A DNA stretch of 64,000 nucleotides from an uncultured Paracoccaceae bacterium (GCA_947498985.1 CANMMF010000013.1:41025-105024), one strand, 5' to 3'; counted from the stretch's first letter, positions 27,100 to 36,702 are shown. Numbers and translations: made by a program. The notes: generated from the letters alone by a model not told the origin.

Positions 27100-29184
27100 A
27101 TGAAAGACGGCTACGACGGACCCATCCTGGAGATCGACAAACTCTCGATTTCCTTTTTCACCCGGCTGCGGGAGATTCCGGCGGTGATGGATTTCTCGGT
27201 TGTGGTGCAGCCCGGCGAGGCGGTGGGCCTCGTGGGCGAATCCGGCTGCGGCAAGTCCACCGTGGCACTTGGCGTGATGCAGGATCTGGGCAAGAACGGT
27301 CGCATCGTCGGCGGCTCGATCAAGTTCAAGGGCCGCGATCTGGGCGCCATGAGCCTCGATGAGCTGCGCGAGATCCGCGGCTCCGAGATCGCGATGATCT
27401 ACCAGGAACCGATGGCGTCGCTCAATCCGGCGATGAAGATCGGAAAGCAGCTGATGGAGGTGCCGATGATCCATCGCGGCGCGTCCGAAAAGGACGCCTA
27501 TGAGCGCGCGCTGCAGGTGGTGACCGACGTCAAGCTGCCCGACCCCAGGCGGATACTCGACAGTTATCCGCACCAATTGTCGGGCGGACAGCAGCAGCGC
27601 ATCGTGATCGCCATGGCGCTGATGGCCGAACCGTCGCTGCTGATCCTCGATGAGCCGACCACCGCGCTCGATGTGACGGTTGAGGCAGCGGTGGTCGAAC
27701 TGGTCAAGGAACTGGGCAAGAAATACGGCACGTCGATGCTGTTCATCAGCCACAATCTGGGGCTGGTGCTGGAAACCTGCGACCGGATCTGCGTGATGTA
27801 TTCCGGCGAGGCGGTGGAGCGCGGCTCCATCAAGGATGTCTTTGACGAGATGCAGCACCCCTATACGCAGGCGCTCTTCCGCTCGATCCCGCTGCCGGGA
27901 GCGGACAAGAACGCGCATCCGCTGCGCGCCATTCCCGGCAACTTCCCGTTGCCGCATGAGCGCCCGGAGGGCTGCAATTTCGGCCCGCGCTGCGATTATT
28001 TCGAGGCCGGACGCTGCGATCAGGGCACCATTCCGATGGAATCGGTGCCAGGCAATGACCGCCATGCCACGCGCTGTCTGAAGTTCCGCGAGATCGACTG
28101 GAACGCGCCGCTGACCGCCGATATCGCCAAGGAGAAATCCGAGCCCGGGCGCGTGGTTCTGAAGATGGAGGACCTCAAGAAATACTATGAGGTCGCCGCC
28201 AACGCGCTGTTCGGCAAATCCGGCGAGACCAAGGTTGTGAAGGCCAACGAGACGCTGAGCTTCGAGGCGCGCGAAAGCGAGACGCTGGCCATCGTCGGCG
28301 AATCCGGCTGTGGCAAATCGACCTTCGCCAAGGTGCTGATGGGGCTGGAGACCGCGACCGACGGGCGGATCCTGCTCGACAATCAGGAGATCCAGCACGT
28401 GCCGATCCAGGCGCGCAACACCAAGACGGTGGCGGATGTGCAGATGGTCTTCCAGAACCCGTTCGACACGCTCAACCCGTCGATGACGGTGGGCCGTCAG
28501 ATCATGCGCGCGCTGGAGATCTTCGGCATCGGCGACAGCGAGGAAGAGCGTCGCAAGCGGATGCTGCAGCTGCTCGATCTGGTGAAGCTGCCGCGCGAAT
28601 TTGCCGATCGCATGCCGCGGCAATTGTCCGGCGGGCAAAAGCAGCGGGTGGGCATCGCGCGGGCCTTTGCCGGCGGTGCGCGGATCGTGGTGGCCGATGA
28701 GCCGGTCTCGGCGCTCGATGTGTCGGTGCAGGCGGCGGTCACCGATCTGCTGATGGAGATCCAGCGCGAGCAGAAGACCACGCTGCTGTTCATCAGCCAC
28801 GATCTGAGCATCGTGCGCTATCTCAGCGACCGGGTCATGGTGATGTATCTGGGCCATGTGGTCGAGCTAGGCACCACCGAGCAGGTCTTTGCGCCGCCCT
28901 ATCATCCCTATACCGAGGCGCTTTTGTCAGCGGTGCCGATCGCCGACACGTCGGTCGAGAAAAAGCACATCGTGCTGGAAGGCGACATCCCTTCGGCGAT
29001 GAACCCGCCGCCCGGATGCCCGTTCCAGACGCGCTGTCGCTGGAAGGACCGCGTGCCCGGCAATCTGTGTGAGCAGGACGTGCCGCCGGTGCGCAAGATG
29101 GCCAGCGGACATCAGCTGAAATGCCATCTCGATGACGCGGTCTTTGACGAGATGGAACCGGTGATCAAGGTCGCGGCGGAGTAA
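27100..29184 (+). CDS. Fused double-domain ABC transporter ATPase (DppD-DppF type)
   Basis: A 694-residue protein with two complete nucleotide-binding domains. Domain 1 (about 5-345) has GESGCGKST, LSGGQQQR and LLILDEPTTALD. Domain 2 (about 350-690) has GESGCGKST, LSGGQKQR and IVVADEPVSALD. Each domain ends in the oligopeptide-transporter C-terminal element with CNFGPRCDYF or CPFQTRCRWKDR cysteines. It therefore supplies both ATPases of the transporter as one chain. GGGAG precedes the ATG at 27100. It is last in the operon that starts at 22971. Confidence 0.93.
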   Translation: MKDGYDGPILEIDKLSISFFTRLREIPAVMDFSVVVQPGEAVGLVGESGCGKSTVALGVMQDLGKNGRIVGGSIKFKGRDLGAMSLDELREIRGSEIAMIYQEPMASLNPAMKIGKQLMEVPMIHRGASEKDAYERALQVVTDVKLPDPRRILDSYPHQLSGGQQQRIVIAMALMAEPSLLILDEPTTALDVTVEAAVVELVKELGKKYGTSMLFISHNLGLVLETCDRICVMYSGEAVERGSIKDVFDEMQHPYTQALFRSIPLPGADKNAHPLRAIPGNFPLPHERPEGCNFGPRCDYFEAGRCDQGTIPMESVPGNDRHATRCLKFREIDWNAPLTADIAKEKSEPGRVVLKMEDLKKYYEVAANALFGKSGETKVVKANETLSFEARESETLAIVGESGCGKSTFAKVLMGLETATDGRILLDNQEIQHVPIQARNTKTVADVQMVFQNPFDTLNPSMTVGRQIMRALEIFGIGDSEEERRKRMLQLLDLVKLPREFADRMPRQLSGGQKQRVGIARAFAGGARIVVADEPVSALDVSVQAAVTDLLMEIQREQKTTLLFISHDLSIVRYLSDRVMVMYLGHVVELGTTEQVFAPPYHPYTEALLSAVPIADTSVEKKHIVLEGDIPSAMNPPPGCPFQTRCRWKDRVPGNLCEQDVPPVRKMASGHQLKCHLDDAVFDEMEPVIKVAAE

Positions 29185-29226
29185 CGCTCCGGAGACGGCA
29201 TTGTGGCCCGTCGGTTGTGCGGCGGG

Positions 29227-30330
29227 TCAGTCTGTGGCGGAGGCGTCGGGGGCGCGGGCCGCCTTGCGGGAGGCAAAGACCGGCGCCGGCGCGGGCTCTT
29301 CCGGCCGCGGACCCGCGTCTGCCGTTCGGGATGAGGGTCTGAGCCGCCGCGCCTTGCGCACCGGATGCGGCGCGATGGAGGACAGTTTCAGCAAGCCCTT
29401 CTGCGCACCCAGCGAGAGCGATGCGGCAAATCTGAGGTCGATGCAGTCTTCGTGAAAGAAGCTCGGGTTGGCGGCAATCTCTTCATCGCCGATGAGCAGT
29501 CGGACGCCCAACCGCTCCATCGCGTCGGACAGCTGTTCCGCCATCTCCATCTGCGCAGGCTCGAACCGGGCGCCCGCGCGCCCCAGCGTTATCACATGCC
29601 CCTCGCAGCGCTCCTGCCCCACCAGAAGCACCGCCGCAATCCGGCAGCTTTTGCGGTTATAGGCCATGGCGAACCCCCAGCGGACCAGGAAATCGATCCC
29701 GAAAAGAAGACCCACAATGCCGAACACGGCTGTCAGCAACATCAGGAACTGAACGGTGGTGCTGCTGCGGTCGGGATCGCGGATATCGGCGCCGAACACC
29801 GACAGCGCCGGCAGTTGCAGGACCCCGCCATAGAGCGTCCCGTCGCCGCGGCCTTGCGAGCTTTCCTGCACTTCACAGGCGACGGCCACCGCCGCGTCGA
29901 GGTCGCTGATACGCGCCAGCATCCGTTCGGGATAGGGGATACGGCCGGTATCCGCGACCTCCGCCGCCTGTTGCAGCAGCGCCAGGATCCGCGGCGCCAG
30001 AGTGTCGAGACCGCGATCCTTGAGCGTGCCGATGGTGTCCACTTCGGAGATGCGCGACAGCATGCCGGTGATGCGGGCCTGGTCGCCGTCATCCAGCCAG
30101 CCGTCACCTTCGCTCAGCTCCGCAAGGTAGGAGGCCAGAGAGACGATGTTGGCCGGGGCCTGACAGGCCAGCGCTGCCGCGGGCAGTGACATAATCACCA
30201 CAGCCAGAAGCGCCGTTGCCCAGCCGCGCAGGCCCGGGGCCGTTCCGCCAGTATCCGTAATGTCGCGCGTCACCACAGCCCTGCCCCGGCAAATGCTCCT
30301 AACATTTGCGCAGGCTGGCAGAAAACCCAT
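29227..30330 (-). CDS. Membrane protein of unknown function with a possible PilZ-like cytoplasmic domain
   Basis: I do not recognise a named family. An N-terminal hydrophobic signal or anchor (WATALLAVVIMSLPAAALAC) precedes a soluble, mostly helical region of about 130 residues. A strong transmembrane helix follows (FLMLLTAVFGIVGLLFGIDFLV). A cytoplasmic domain begins at RKSCRIAAVLLVGQERCEGHVITLGRAGARF, which resembles the R-x-x-x-R...G...S/G-G-A pattern of PilZ-like barrels. The C-terminus is a basic Pro/Ala-rich tail. The start is uncertain: ATG 30330 has no ribosome site, TTG 30336 and GTG 30276/30273 are alternatives, and a GTG start would leave a more normal signal region. It is convergent with the ABC ATPase gene. 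Confidence 0.6.
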   Translation of the reverse strand: MGFLPACANVRSICRGRAVVTRDITDTGGTAPGLRGWATALLAVVIMSLPAAALACQAPANIVSLASYLAELSEGDGWLDDGDQARITGMLSRISEVDTIGTLKDRGLDTLAPRILALLQQAAEVADTGRIPYPERMLARISDLDAAVAVACEVQESSQGRGDGTLYGGVLQLPALSVFGADIRDPDRSSTTVQFLMLLTAVFGIVGLLFGIDFLVRWGFAMAYNRKSCRIAAVLLVGQERCEGHVITLGRAGARFEPAQMEMAEQLSDAMERLGVRLLIGDEEIAANPSFFHEDCIDLRFAASLSLGAQKGLLKLSSIAPHPVRKARRLRPSSRTADAGPRPEEPAPAPVFASRKAARAPDASATD

Positions 30331-30372
30331 AAGCAAGGCTTAATCGCGGATCAGATTCCCGGGTGACGGCTG

Positions 30373-30972
30373 TCAGCTGCCCCAGATGATCTTGACGTAT
30401 TTGCGGGTCTCGCGGAACGGCGGCACACCGCCATGTTTCTGCACCGCCCCCGGACCCGCATTGTAGGCCGCCAGCGCCAGACGCCAGGAGCCGAACTTGC
30501 GGTACTGCATCTTGAGATACCGCGCGCCGCCATCGAGATTTTGCTGCGGGTCATGCGGATCGACGCCGAGCTGCCGGGCGGTGCCGGGCATCAGCTGCGC
30601 GAGGCCAATCGCGCCTTTATGTGACAAGGCCTTGGGATTAAAGCGGCTTTCCTGGTTCACGAGGCGCAGGAACAGATCCTCGGGCACGCCGTTCTTGCGG
30701 GCCGCCTGCCGCGCCATATCCGCATAAGCGCCCTTGTAGCGGCCCCGGTAGACCGGCGGTTCGCCATCCGTCGAGGGGCCGTATTTGGTCGGCGTGACCA
30801 CCTGCGGCGGCTGCAGACGCACCGAATTCTTGTATTGCTGGGCGGCGCGGCTATCGAGCACCTTGGTCTGCGAGGAAAACAGCCGCGCGCGGTTTTGCGT
30901 CGACAGCAACTCGGCCATTGCGGTGGTCGCGCCGAGGCTCGAAATCACCGCAATTGTGATGAAAAGTTTCAC
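30373..30972 (-). CDS. Lytic transglycosylase (SLT domain)
   Basis: A 199-residue periplasmic muramidase-like enzyme with a signal peptide ([20 protein letters not shown]). The SLT domain of family 1 carries catalytic Glu in [28 protein letters not shown]. The segments [29 protein letters not shown] and Y.KIIWGS follow. It would cleave peptidoglycan to 1,6-anhydro products. GTG at 30972, with GGAG nine bases upstream, places the signal peptide at the N-terminus; the frame extends to 31014 but without a site. Confidence 0.9.
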   Translation of the reverse strand: MKLFITIAVISSLGATTAMAELLSTQNRARLFSSQTKVLDSRAAQQYKNSVRLQPPQVVTPTKYGPSTDGEPPVYRGRYKGAYADMARQAARKNGVPEDLFLRLVNQESRFNPKALSHKGAIGLAQLMPGTARQLGVDPHDPQQNLDGGARYLKMQYRKFGSWRLALAAYNAGPGAVQKHGGVPPFRETRKYVKIIWGS

Positions 30973-31141
30973 GAAAAAATGCTCCCGGTACCCGTTCGAA
31001 CCAATTCCCGCCAAGTGACTGGCGCACTATTACCGAAAATGCCCGACATGACCAGACTTGGTCGCTTCACCCCTTATTAACCCTCATCGGCTGGTGTAGT
31101 CTGCGGCACAATTCCGCCGCTGAGATTCGAAAGGGAAAGAC

Positions 31142-31663
31142 ATGGCCGGTTCCGTCAACAAGGTAATCCTGATCGGCAATCTGGGCCGCGATCCCGAGGT
31201 GCGCACGTTCCAGAACGGCGGCAAGGTCTGCAACCTGCGCATCGCCACCTCCGAGAACTGGAAGGACCGCAACACCGGCGAGCGGCGGGAGCGGACGGAA
31301 TGGCATACGGTGGCCATCTTCAACGAAAATCTCGTGCGGCTGGCAGAGCAATATCTGCGCAAGGGCTCCAAGGTCTATATCGAGGGAAAGCTGGAAACCC
31401 GCAAATGGCAGGACCAGTCCGGCCAGGATCGCTACTCCACCGAGGTTGTGCTGCGCCCCTATGCCGGTGAGATGACCTTCCTCGACGGCCGCAGCGAAGG
31501 CGGCGGCGGGGGTGGCGGCTTTGGCGGCGGCGGTGGCGGCGGGTATAGCGACGATTACGGCAGCGGTGGCGGCGGCGGCGGTGGCCGCGACTACGGCGAT
31601 CAGGGCGGCTCCGGCCCGGCGCGTGCACCCTCCCGCGATATCGACGACGAAATCCCGTTCTGA
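31142..31663 (+). CDS. ssb: Single-stranded DNA-binding protein
   Basis: A 173-residue SSB. The OB fold starts [19 protein letters not shown] and includes [23 protein letters not shown] and [12 protein letters not shown]. It is followed by a glycine-rich disordered linker (long G-runs, residues about 118-155) and ends in the acidic protein-interaction tip DDEIPF. It is divergent from the lytic transglycosylase gene. Confidence 0.98.
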   Translation: MAGSVNKVILIGNLGRDPEVRTFQNGGKVCNLRIATSENWKDRNTGERRERTEWHTVAIFNENLVRLAEQYLRKGSKVYIEGKLETRKWQDQSGQDRYSTEVVLRPYAGEMTFLDGRSEGGGGGGGFGGGGGGGYSDDYGSGGGGGGGRDYGDQGGSGPARAPSRDIDDEIPF

Positions 31664-31764
31664 CGCCCCTTCGCGCCACAGGGATGCGGCGGTTTCGCAA
31701 GGCATCTGCGCAAGGGGTTGACGGTAAAAGACGCCGCTTGATCAGTTCGCACAGTTTCACCGCA

Positions 31765-31791
31765 GCCGTGCGGCGCGGCACGGGCGGTTTT
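31765..31791 (+). terminator. Candidate terminator after ssb
   Basis: CCGTGC (31766-31771) pairs with GCACGG (31778-31783) and is followed by GCGGTTTT. The T tract is short and the site is about 100 bp past the stop. Confidence 0.3.
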
Positions 31792-31874
31792 GCGGGCCAT
31801 CGCAGTTGGCTCTTGCCCGACCGCGCCCCCACGGGCCATCTTCGCGCCAGCAGATAAAGAGCGGGAGACAACGC

Positions 31875-33026
31875 ATGACCCTGCCCCTGAGCGGTATCAC
31901 CATCGTCGACCTGACCCATGTGCTGGCCGGGCCGTTCTGCACCATGACGCTGAGCGATCTCGGCGCGGATGTGATCAAGGTCGAGCGTCCGGGCGCGGGC
32001 GATGACACACGGGCTTTTCCGCCCTTCAAGGACCGCAAATCCGCCTATTTCGCGGCCATCAACCATGGCAAGAAATCCATCGCGCTCGACCTGCGGGACA
32101 ATGACGAGGACCGCGCCACCTTCGAGCGGATCCTGGCGCGCGCGGATGTGATCGTGGAAAACTTCCGCCCCGGCGTGATGGAGCGTCTGGGCTATGGCTG
32201 GGACGCGGTGCATGCGGCGTATCCGCATCTGATCTACGGCGCGGTGTCGGGCTTCGGGCATACCGGGCCCGACGCCAAGCGCCCGGCCTACGACATGGTT
32301 GTGCAGGCGCGCGGCGGCGTGATGTCGATCACCGGCGAGAAGAACCGCGACCCGGTGCGGGTCGGTGCCTCGATCGGCGATATCGTGGCGGGCATGTTCC
32401 TCAGCCAGGGTCTGCTTGCCGCATTGCTCGACCGGGAGCGGACCGGCCGCGGCCGCAAGATCGATGTGGCGATGCTGGATTCGCAGCTTGCGATCCTGGA
32501 ACATGCCATCGCGCTGACATCGGTGACCGGCAAGGCGCCGGGCCCGTCGGGCGCGCGCCACCCGTCGATCACGCCGTTCGAGACGTTCCACGCCTCCGAC
32601 GGGCTTTTTGTGATTGCGGCGGGCAATGACAAGCTCTTCGAGAAGCTCTGCTGGACGCTCGACCTGCCGCTGGCGGACGATCCGCGTTTTGCCACCAACC
32701 CGGCGCGCTGCGACAATGCGCGGTTGCTCAAACGTCTGATCGAGGCGGTGACCATCGACAACACCCGCGCCTTCTGGATCGCCAAGCTGACGGCGGCGGG
32801 CATTCCCACCGGTCCGATCCAGAGCGTCGACCAGGTGCTGAAGGACCCGCAGATCCTGGCGCGCAACATGGTGGTCGACGTGCTCGACCGCAATGGCCGC
32901 GCGGCCTACAAGGCGGCGGGCAACCCGATCAAGATGACCGAGGCGCTCGATCCCAGCACGCGGCCCCCCGCACCCGATCTCGATGGCAATCGCGGCGAGA
33001 TTCTGCGCTGGCTCGACGGGCTTTGA
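31875..33026 (+). CDS. CaiB/BaiF-type CoA-transferase (class III)
   Basis: A 383-residue class III CoA-transferase. The N-terminus LSGITIVDLTHVLAGPFCTMTLSDLGADVIKVERPG is the family hallmark. Asp169 in GASIGDIVAGM matches the catalytic aspartate of formyl-CoA transferase. RPGVMERLGYG and FETFHASDGLF are also typical. Substrates cannot be inferred; members use carnitine, succinate/malate derivatives, formate and others. GGGAG upstream fixes the start at 31875. It stands alone between ssb and the corrinoid-activating gene. Confidence 0.9.
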   Translation: MTLPLSGITIVDLTHVLAGPFCTMTLSDLGADVIKVERPGAGDDTRAFPPFKDRKSAYFAAINHGKKSIALDLRDNDEDRATFERILARADVIVENFRPGVMERLGYGWDAVHAAYPHLIYGAVSGFGHTGPDAKRPAYDMVVQARGGVMSITGEKNRDPVRVGASIGDIVAGMFLSQGLLAALLDRERTGRGRKIDVAMLDSQLAILEHAIALTSVTGKAPGPSGARHPSITPFETFHASDGLFVIAAGNDKLFEKLCWTLDLPLADDPRFATNPARCDNARLLKRLIEAVTIDNTRAFWIAKLTAAGIPTGPIQSVDQVLKDPQILARNMVVDVLDRNGRAAYKAAGNPIKMTEALDPSTRPPAPDLDGNRGEILRWLDGL

Positions 33027-33260
33027 GAGCGGCTGAGCGGGTGCGATCAGCCGCAGGTCGCCGGGGGCACGCCCGGTGCGCGATGGAGGCTGAGCCACCG
33101 GGAGCCCCGAAGGTTTCAGGCAAGATGAAGCAGGCGCGGGGCGGTGTTTTTGAGGCCGGCGGCGCCGGACGCCGTTTTCCGGCAACGCTGCGCCGCTGAC
33201 ATGGGTTTTCATTGCATGGATTATCCCTAGTCTGCGCGCAAACCGCTTTGGGATTCTGTC

Positions 33261-35300
33261 ATGAGCCAAGACCCTCTTGTTGTCTTCACCCCCTCCGGCA
33301 AGCGCGGGCGGTTTCCTGTCGGCACTCCGGTGCTCACCGCTGCGCGGCAATTGGGGGTGGATCTCGATTCGGTCTGCGGCGGGCGCGGGATCTGTTCGAA
33401 ATGCCAGATCACGCCGGGGCATGGCGCGTTTCCCAAGCACGGTGTCACGGTGGCAGAGGGCGCGCTGTCGCAGTGGAACGCGGTCGAGGAACGTTACGAC
33501 CAGAAGCGCGGGCTGAAAAGCGGGCGGCGGCTGGGCTGTCAGGCCAGGGTGCAGGGCGATATCGTGATCGACGTGCCGCCCGAAAGCCAGGTGCACCGGC
33601 AGGTGGTGCGCAAGGCGGCCTCGGCGCGGGCCATCGCCATGGACCCGGCGACACGGCTTTACTACCTCGACGTGCAGGAACCGGACATGCACGAGCCGAC
33701 CGGCGATCTGGAGCGGGTGGCGCGCGCGCTGCGCAGCCAGTGGGATATCCCGGAGATATCCACAGAGTTCTCCACACTTGCCCGTTTGCAACCTATCCTG
33801 CGCAAGGGCGGCTGGAAAATCACCGTGGCCTTGCACAAATCCGACCATGACGCCACGCCAAAGCTGATTGCCGCCTGGCCCGGGCTGCACGAAGACGGGC
33901 TCTACGGTCTTGCCATCGATCTCGGCTCCACCACCGTGGCGGCGCATCTGACCGATCTCGACACCGGCGCGGTCATCGCCTCTTCGGGCATCATGAACCC
34001 GCAGATCCGCTTTGGCGAAGACCTGATGAGCCGGGTGTCCTACGCGATGATGAACGCGGGCGGCGACCGGGAGATGACCGCCGCCGTGCGCGAGGCCATC
34101 GATGCTTTGGTGACCGAGATCGCGCGCGAGGCCGGGATCGATCCGTCGCTCATCCTCGAGACGGTGTTTGTCTGCAATCCGGTCATGCACCATCTGCTGC
34201 TGGGCATCGATCCGGTCGAGCTGGGCCAGGCGCCGTTTGCGCTGGCCACGTCCTCGGCGCTCAATCTCAACGCGGTGGAGCTGGGGCTGGCCACCCTGCC
34301 CGCCTCGGCGCAGATCTACATCCTGCCCTGCATCGCGGGCCATGTGGGTGCCGATGCCGCCGCCGTGGCGCTCTCCGAGCAGCCGGGGCAATCGCAGGAG
34401 CTGGCGCTGATCGTCGATGTCGGCACCAATGCGGAAATTCTGCTCGGCAACACCTCGCGCGTTCTGGCCTGCTCCTCCCCGACGGGCCCGGCCTTTGAAG
34501 GGGCGCAGATCAGCTCCGGCCAGCGCGCCGCCCCCGGCGCCATCGAGGCGATCCGCATCGATCCGGTCACCAGGGAGCCGCGCTTTCGGGTGATCGGCTG
34601 CGATCTGTGGTCGGACGAGGACGGTTTCTGGCAGGCGACCGCGACCACCGGCATCACCGGGATCTGCGGCTCCGGCATCATCGAGGCGGTGGCCGAACTG
34701 CGCATCGCGGGGCTGCTCGATCCATCGGGGCTGATCGGTTCCGCCGCGCAGACCGGCACAGACCGCTGCCAGCCCGAAGGGCGCACCAACGCCTATCTGA
34801 TCCACGATGCCAGTGCCGAGGGCGGGCCGCGCATCACCGTGACCCAGGGCGATATCCGCGCGATCCAGCTGGCGAAATCGGCGCTTTATGCGGGCGCGCG
34901 GCTGCTGATGGACGAAATGGGGGTCGACAAGGTCGACCGCGTGGTGCTGGCGGGCGCGTTCGGGGCGCATATCTCGGCCCTGCACGCCATGGTTCTGGGC
35001 ATGATCCCTGACGTGCCGCTCGACAAGGTGTCAAGCGCGGGCAACGCCGCCGGCACCGGCGCGCGGATCGCGCTATGCAACCTGGCCGCCCGTCGCGAGA
35101 TCGAACGCATGGTGGGCGAGATCACCAAGGTGGAGACCGCCATCGAGCCGCGCTTTCAGGAGCATTTTGTCGCCGCCAACGCGATCCCGCACGCAACCGA
35201 CCCGTTTCCGGAATTGTCGTCGATTGTCACGCTGCCCTCGGTGAGCTTCAACACCGGTGGCGGCGAGGATGGCGGACGCCGCAGACGGCGGCGCGGCTGA
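33261..35300 (+). CDS. RamA/RACo-like corrinoid-protein reactivating ferredoxin (ASKHA domain, DUF4445)
   Basis: A 679-residue protein. Residues 1-105 are a plant-type [2Fe-2S] domain with Cys39, Cys45, Cys48 and Cys93. Residues from about 210 hold an ATPase-like ASKHA fold (GLAIDLGSTTVAAHLTD, VGTNAEILLG, GICGSGIIEAVAEL, VVLAGAFGAHI). Such proteins use ATP to reduce the inactive Co(II) state of corrinoid methyltransferase partners. In Phaeobacter, genetic work has linked a member to methionine synthase lacking its own reactivation domain, so a MetH partner is plausible. No methyltransferase lies in this window. The tail is basic (RRRRRRG). Confidence 0.85.
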   Translation: MSQDPLVVFTPSGKRGRFPVGTPVLTAARQLGVDLDSVCGGRGICSKCQITPGHGAFPKHGVTVAEGALSQWNAVEERYDQKRGLKSGRRLGCQARVQGDIVIDVPPESQVHRQVVRKAASARAIAMDPATRLYYLDVQEPDMHEPTGDLERVARALRSQWDIPEISTEFSTLARLQPILRKGGWKITVALHKSDHDATPKLIAAWPGLHEDGLYGLAIDLGSTTVAAHLTDLDTGAVIASSGIMNPQIRFGEDLMSRVSYAMMNAGGDREMTAAVREAIDALVTEIAREAGIDPSLILETVFVCNPVMHHLLLGIDPVELGQAPFALATSSALNLNAVELGLATLPASAQIYILPCIAGHVGADAAAVALSEQPGQSQELALIVDVGTNAEILLGNTSRVLACSSPTGPAFEGAQISSGQRAAPGAIEAIRIDPVTREPRFRVIGCDLWSDEDGFWQATATTGITGICGSGIIEAVAELRIAGLLDPSGLIGSAAQTGTDRCQPEGRTNAYLIHDASAEGGPRITVTQGDIRAIQLAKSALYAGARLLMDEMGVDKVDRVVLAGAFGAHISALHAMVLGMIPDVPLDKVSSAGNAAGTGARIALCNLAARREIERMVGEITKVETAIEPRFQEHFVAANAIPHATDPFPELSSIVTLPSVSFNTGGGEDGGRRRRRRG

Positions 35301-35335
35301 CGGCGGCTCCGCGCGCGTGGCGCGCCGGTTTGCAC

Positions 35336-35365
35336 TTGACGAACCGCCCCGCCCGCGACTACGCA
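35336..35365 (+). promoter_or_regulatory. Candidate promoter of tRNA-Gly
   Basis: TTGACG (35336-35341), an 18-bp spacer, then TACGCA (35360-35365), 12 bp before the mature tRNA 5' end. Confidence 0.45.
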
Positions 35366-35377
35366 ACAGATCTCAGG

Positions 35378-35451
35378 GCGGGTATGGTGAAAAGGTATCA
35401 CGCGAGCTTCCCAAGCTTAAGTTACGGGTTCGATTCCCGTTACCCGCTCCA
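35378..35451 (+). tRNA. tRNA-Gly (anticodon CCC)
   Basis: A 74-nt cloverleaf including an encoded CCA. The acceptor stem GCGGGTA/TACCCGC is perfect, the D stem is GTGA/TCAC, and the anticodon loop TTCCCAA has CCC at 35410-35412. The T arm is ACGGG-TTCGATT-CCCGT. The anticodon stem has a weak outer pair. It reads GGG codons. Confidence 0.95.
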
Positions 35452-35483
35452 GCACATATGTCGTTTTACCCTCGGGACTCTGG

Positions 35484-36584
35484 TCAGAGACGTGCCAGCA
35501 GCGCGGCCACGCCCGTGCGGATCTCGTCGCGCAGCGGCCCGTCGCGCGGCGGATCGTCAAGCCGTGTCAGCATCTCATCCGAGGGCTGGCCCTTGCGACC
35601 CCAGCGGAGCGCGCGCAGCACGTCGCGATCCGCACTCTCGAGCATCTGCGCGCTGTCCTGCCCCGAGAGCGCGCCCCAGACCCGCGCCCAGCAGCGCGCC
35701 ACCGACCACGGGTTGTAACCGCCGCCACCGCTGACGATCAGGCGTGGCGCCATCGCGCGCAAGGCCGTCACCGCCGCCACATGGGTGTTGTTGGACAAGG
35801 CCAGCCGCGACAGCGGGTCTTCGAGCAGCGCGTCCGCGCCGCATTGCAGATAGATCGCGTCGGGGGCGAAATCCGCCACAAGCGGCAGGATCAACGCGTT
35901 CAGAACAAAGGCAAACTCGCTGTCATTATAGCCGCGCGGCACCGGCAGGTTGAACGCGGCCCCGCCGCCGGTCTCGACCAGCGCACCGGTGAACGGCCAG
36001 CGCGCCTCTTCATGCACCGAGATCAGCCGCACCGCGTCCGATCCGTCAAACGCGGCCTCCACCCCGTCGCCATGATGGGCGTCGATATCGACATAGACAA
36101 CACGGCGCAGGCCCATCTCCAGCAGGCGGCGGATCGTCAGCACCGGCTCGTTGAGATAGCAGAACCCCGCGGCGCGGTCCGGAAACCCGTGATGCGTGCC
36201 GCCGCCGGGATTGTGCACAACGCCGCCCTTGGCCACCAGTTCGGCGGCGAGCAATCCGCCCCCCACCGCCGTTGCGGGGCGCCTGTACATCTCGGCAAAG
36301 ACCGGGTTGGAGAGCGTGCCGAGCCCGTGGCGGAGACGGTCGCGCTCTGACACGCGTTGCGTCGCTTCGGCCTGCATGAGGGCGCGGATATAGCCCTGCG
36401 TGTGAAAGCCCGCGAGCGCCGTGGGCTTGGCGCGCGGCGAGGTGCGGTAACGGCTGTCCGGCAGCCAGCCCAGCGAGCGGATCAGCGCCGTCACCGCGGG
36501 CACCCGCTCGATCGAGAGCGGATGTGTGCGCCCATAGACAGAGCCCCGGTAGATCCGTGAGCCGATGAAAACCGCGCTTTGCAT
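35484..36584 (-). CDS. Histone-deacetylase-like amidohydrolase (AcuC/HDAC superfamily)
   Basis: A 366-residue arginase/deacetylase-fold zinc hydrolase. Motifs are GGGTHHGFPDRAAGFCYLNEPVL with the paired His, VVYVDIDAHHGDGVEAAF with zinc ligands Asp and His, and GGGGYNPWSVARCW near the C-terminus. Bacterial members act on acetylated lysine or polyamines; the substrate here is unknown. The start at 36584 (MQSAVFIGSRIYRGSVYG) matches the family; an upstream open extension is basic and non-conserved. It lies 32 bp from the tRNA-Gly 3' end, reading towards it. Confidence 0.9.
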   Translation of the reverse strand: MQSAVFIGSRIYRGSVYGRTHPLSIERVPAVTALIRSLGWLPDSRYRTSPRAKPTALAGFHTQGYIRALMQAEATQRVSERDRLRHGLGTLSNPVFAEMYRRPATAVGGGLLAAELVAKGGVVHNPGGGTHHGFPDRAAGFCYLNEPVLTIRRLLEMGLRRVVYVDIDAHHGDGVEAAFDGSDAVRLISVHEEARWPFTGALVETGGGAAFNLPVPRGYNDSEFAFVLNALILPLVADFAPDAIYLQCGADALLEDPLSRLALSNNTHVAAVTALRAMAPRLIVSGGGGYNPWSVARCWARVWGALSGQDSAQMLESADRDVLRALRWGRKGQPSDEMLTRLDDPPRDGPLRDEIRTGVAALLARL

Positions 36585-36702
36585 GGCGGGCAAGCTATAG
36601 CGTTTCGATTTGAACTTGAATCGCCAATGCACGGCCGCGCGGTCGGCGGGTTTGACAGGCGGTAATTGCTGCCGCCGCCGCATCGCGCTACTCAGTCGTC
36701 AG

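Noticed and set aside
24792..27101. A 769-codon minus-strand frame opposite the ABC permeases
   Set aside because: Permease motifs and strong ribosome sites are on the plus strand; the antisense product is His/Gln/Arg/Asp-rich with no recognisable fold.
33027..33260. A cobalamin or SAM riboswitch upstream of the corrinoid activator
   Set aside because: I could not find a B12 box or a SAM-type core in the 234 bp; only unremarkable GC-rich hairpins are visible.
31320..34985. A 1221-codon open frame on the minus strand
   Set aside because: It runs antisense through ssb, the CoA-transferase and the corrinoid activator, all of which are recognisable families; the antisense composition is Arg/His/Gly-rich without any domain.
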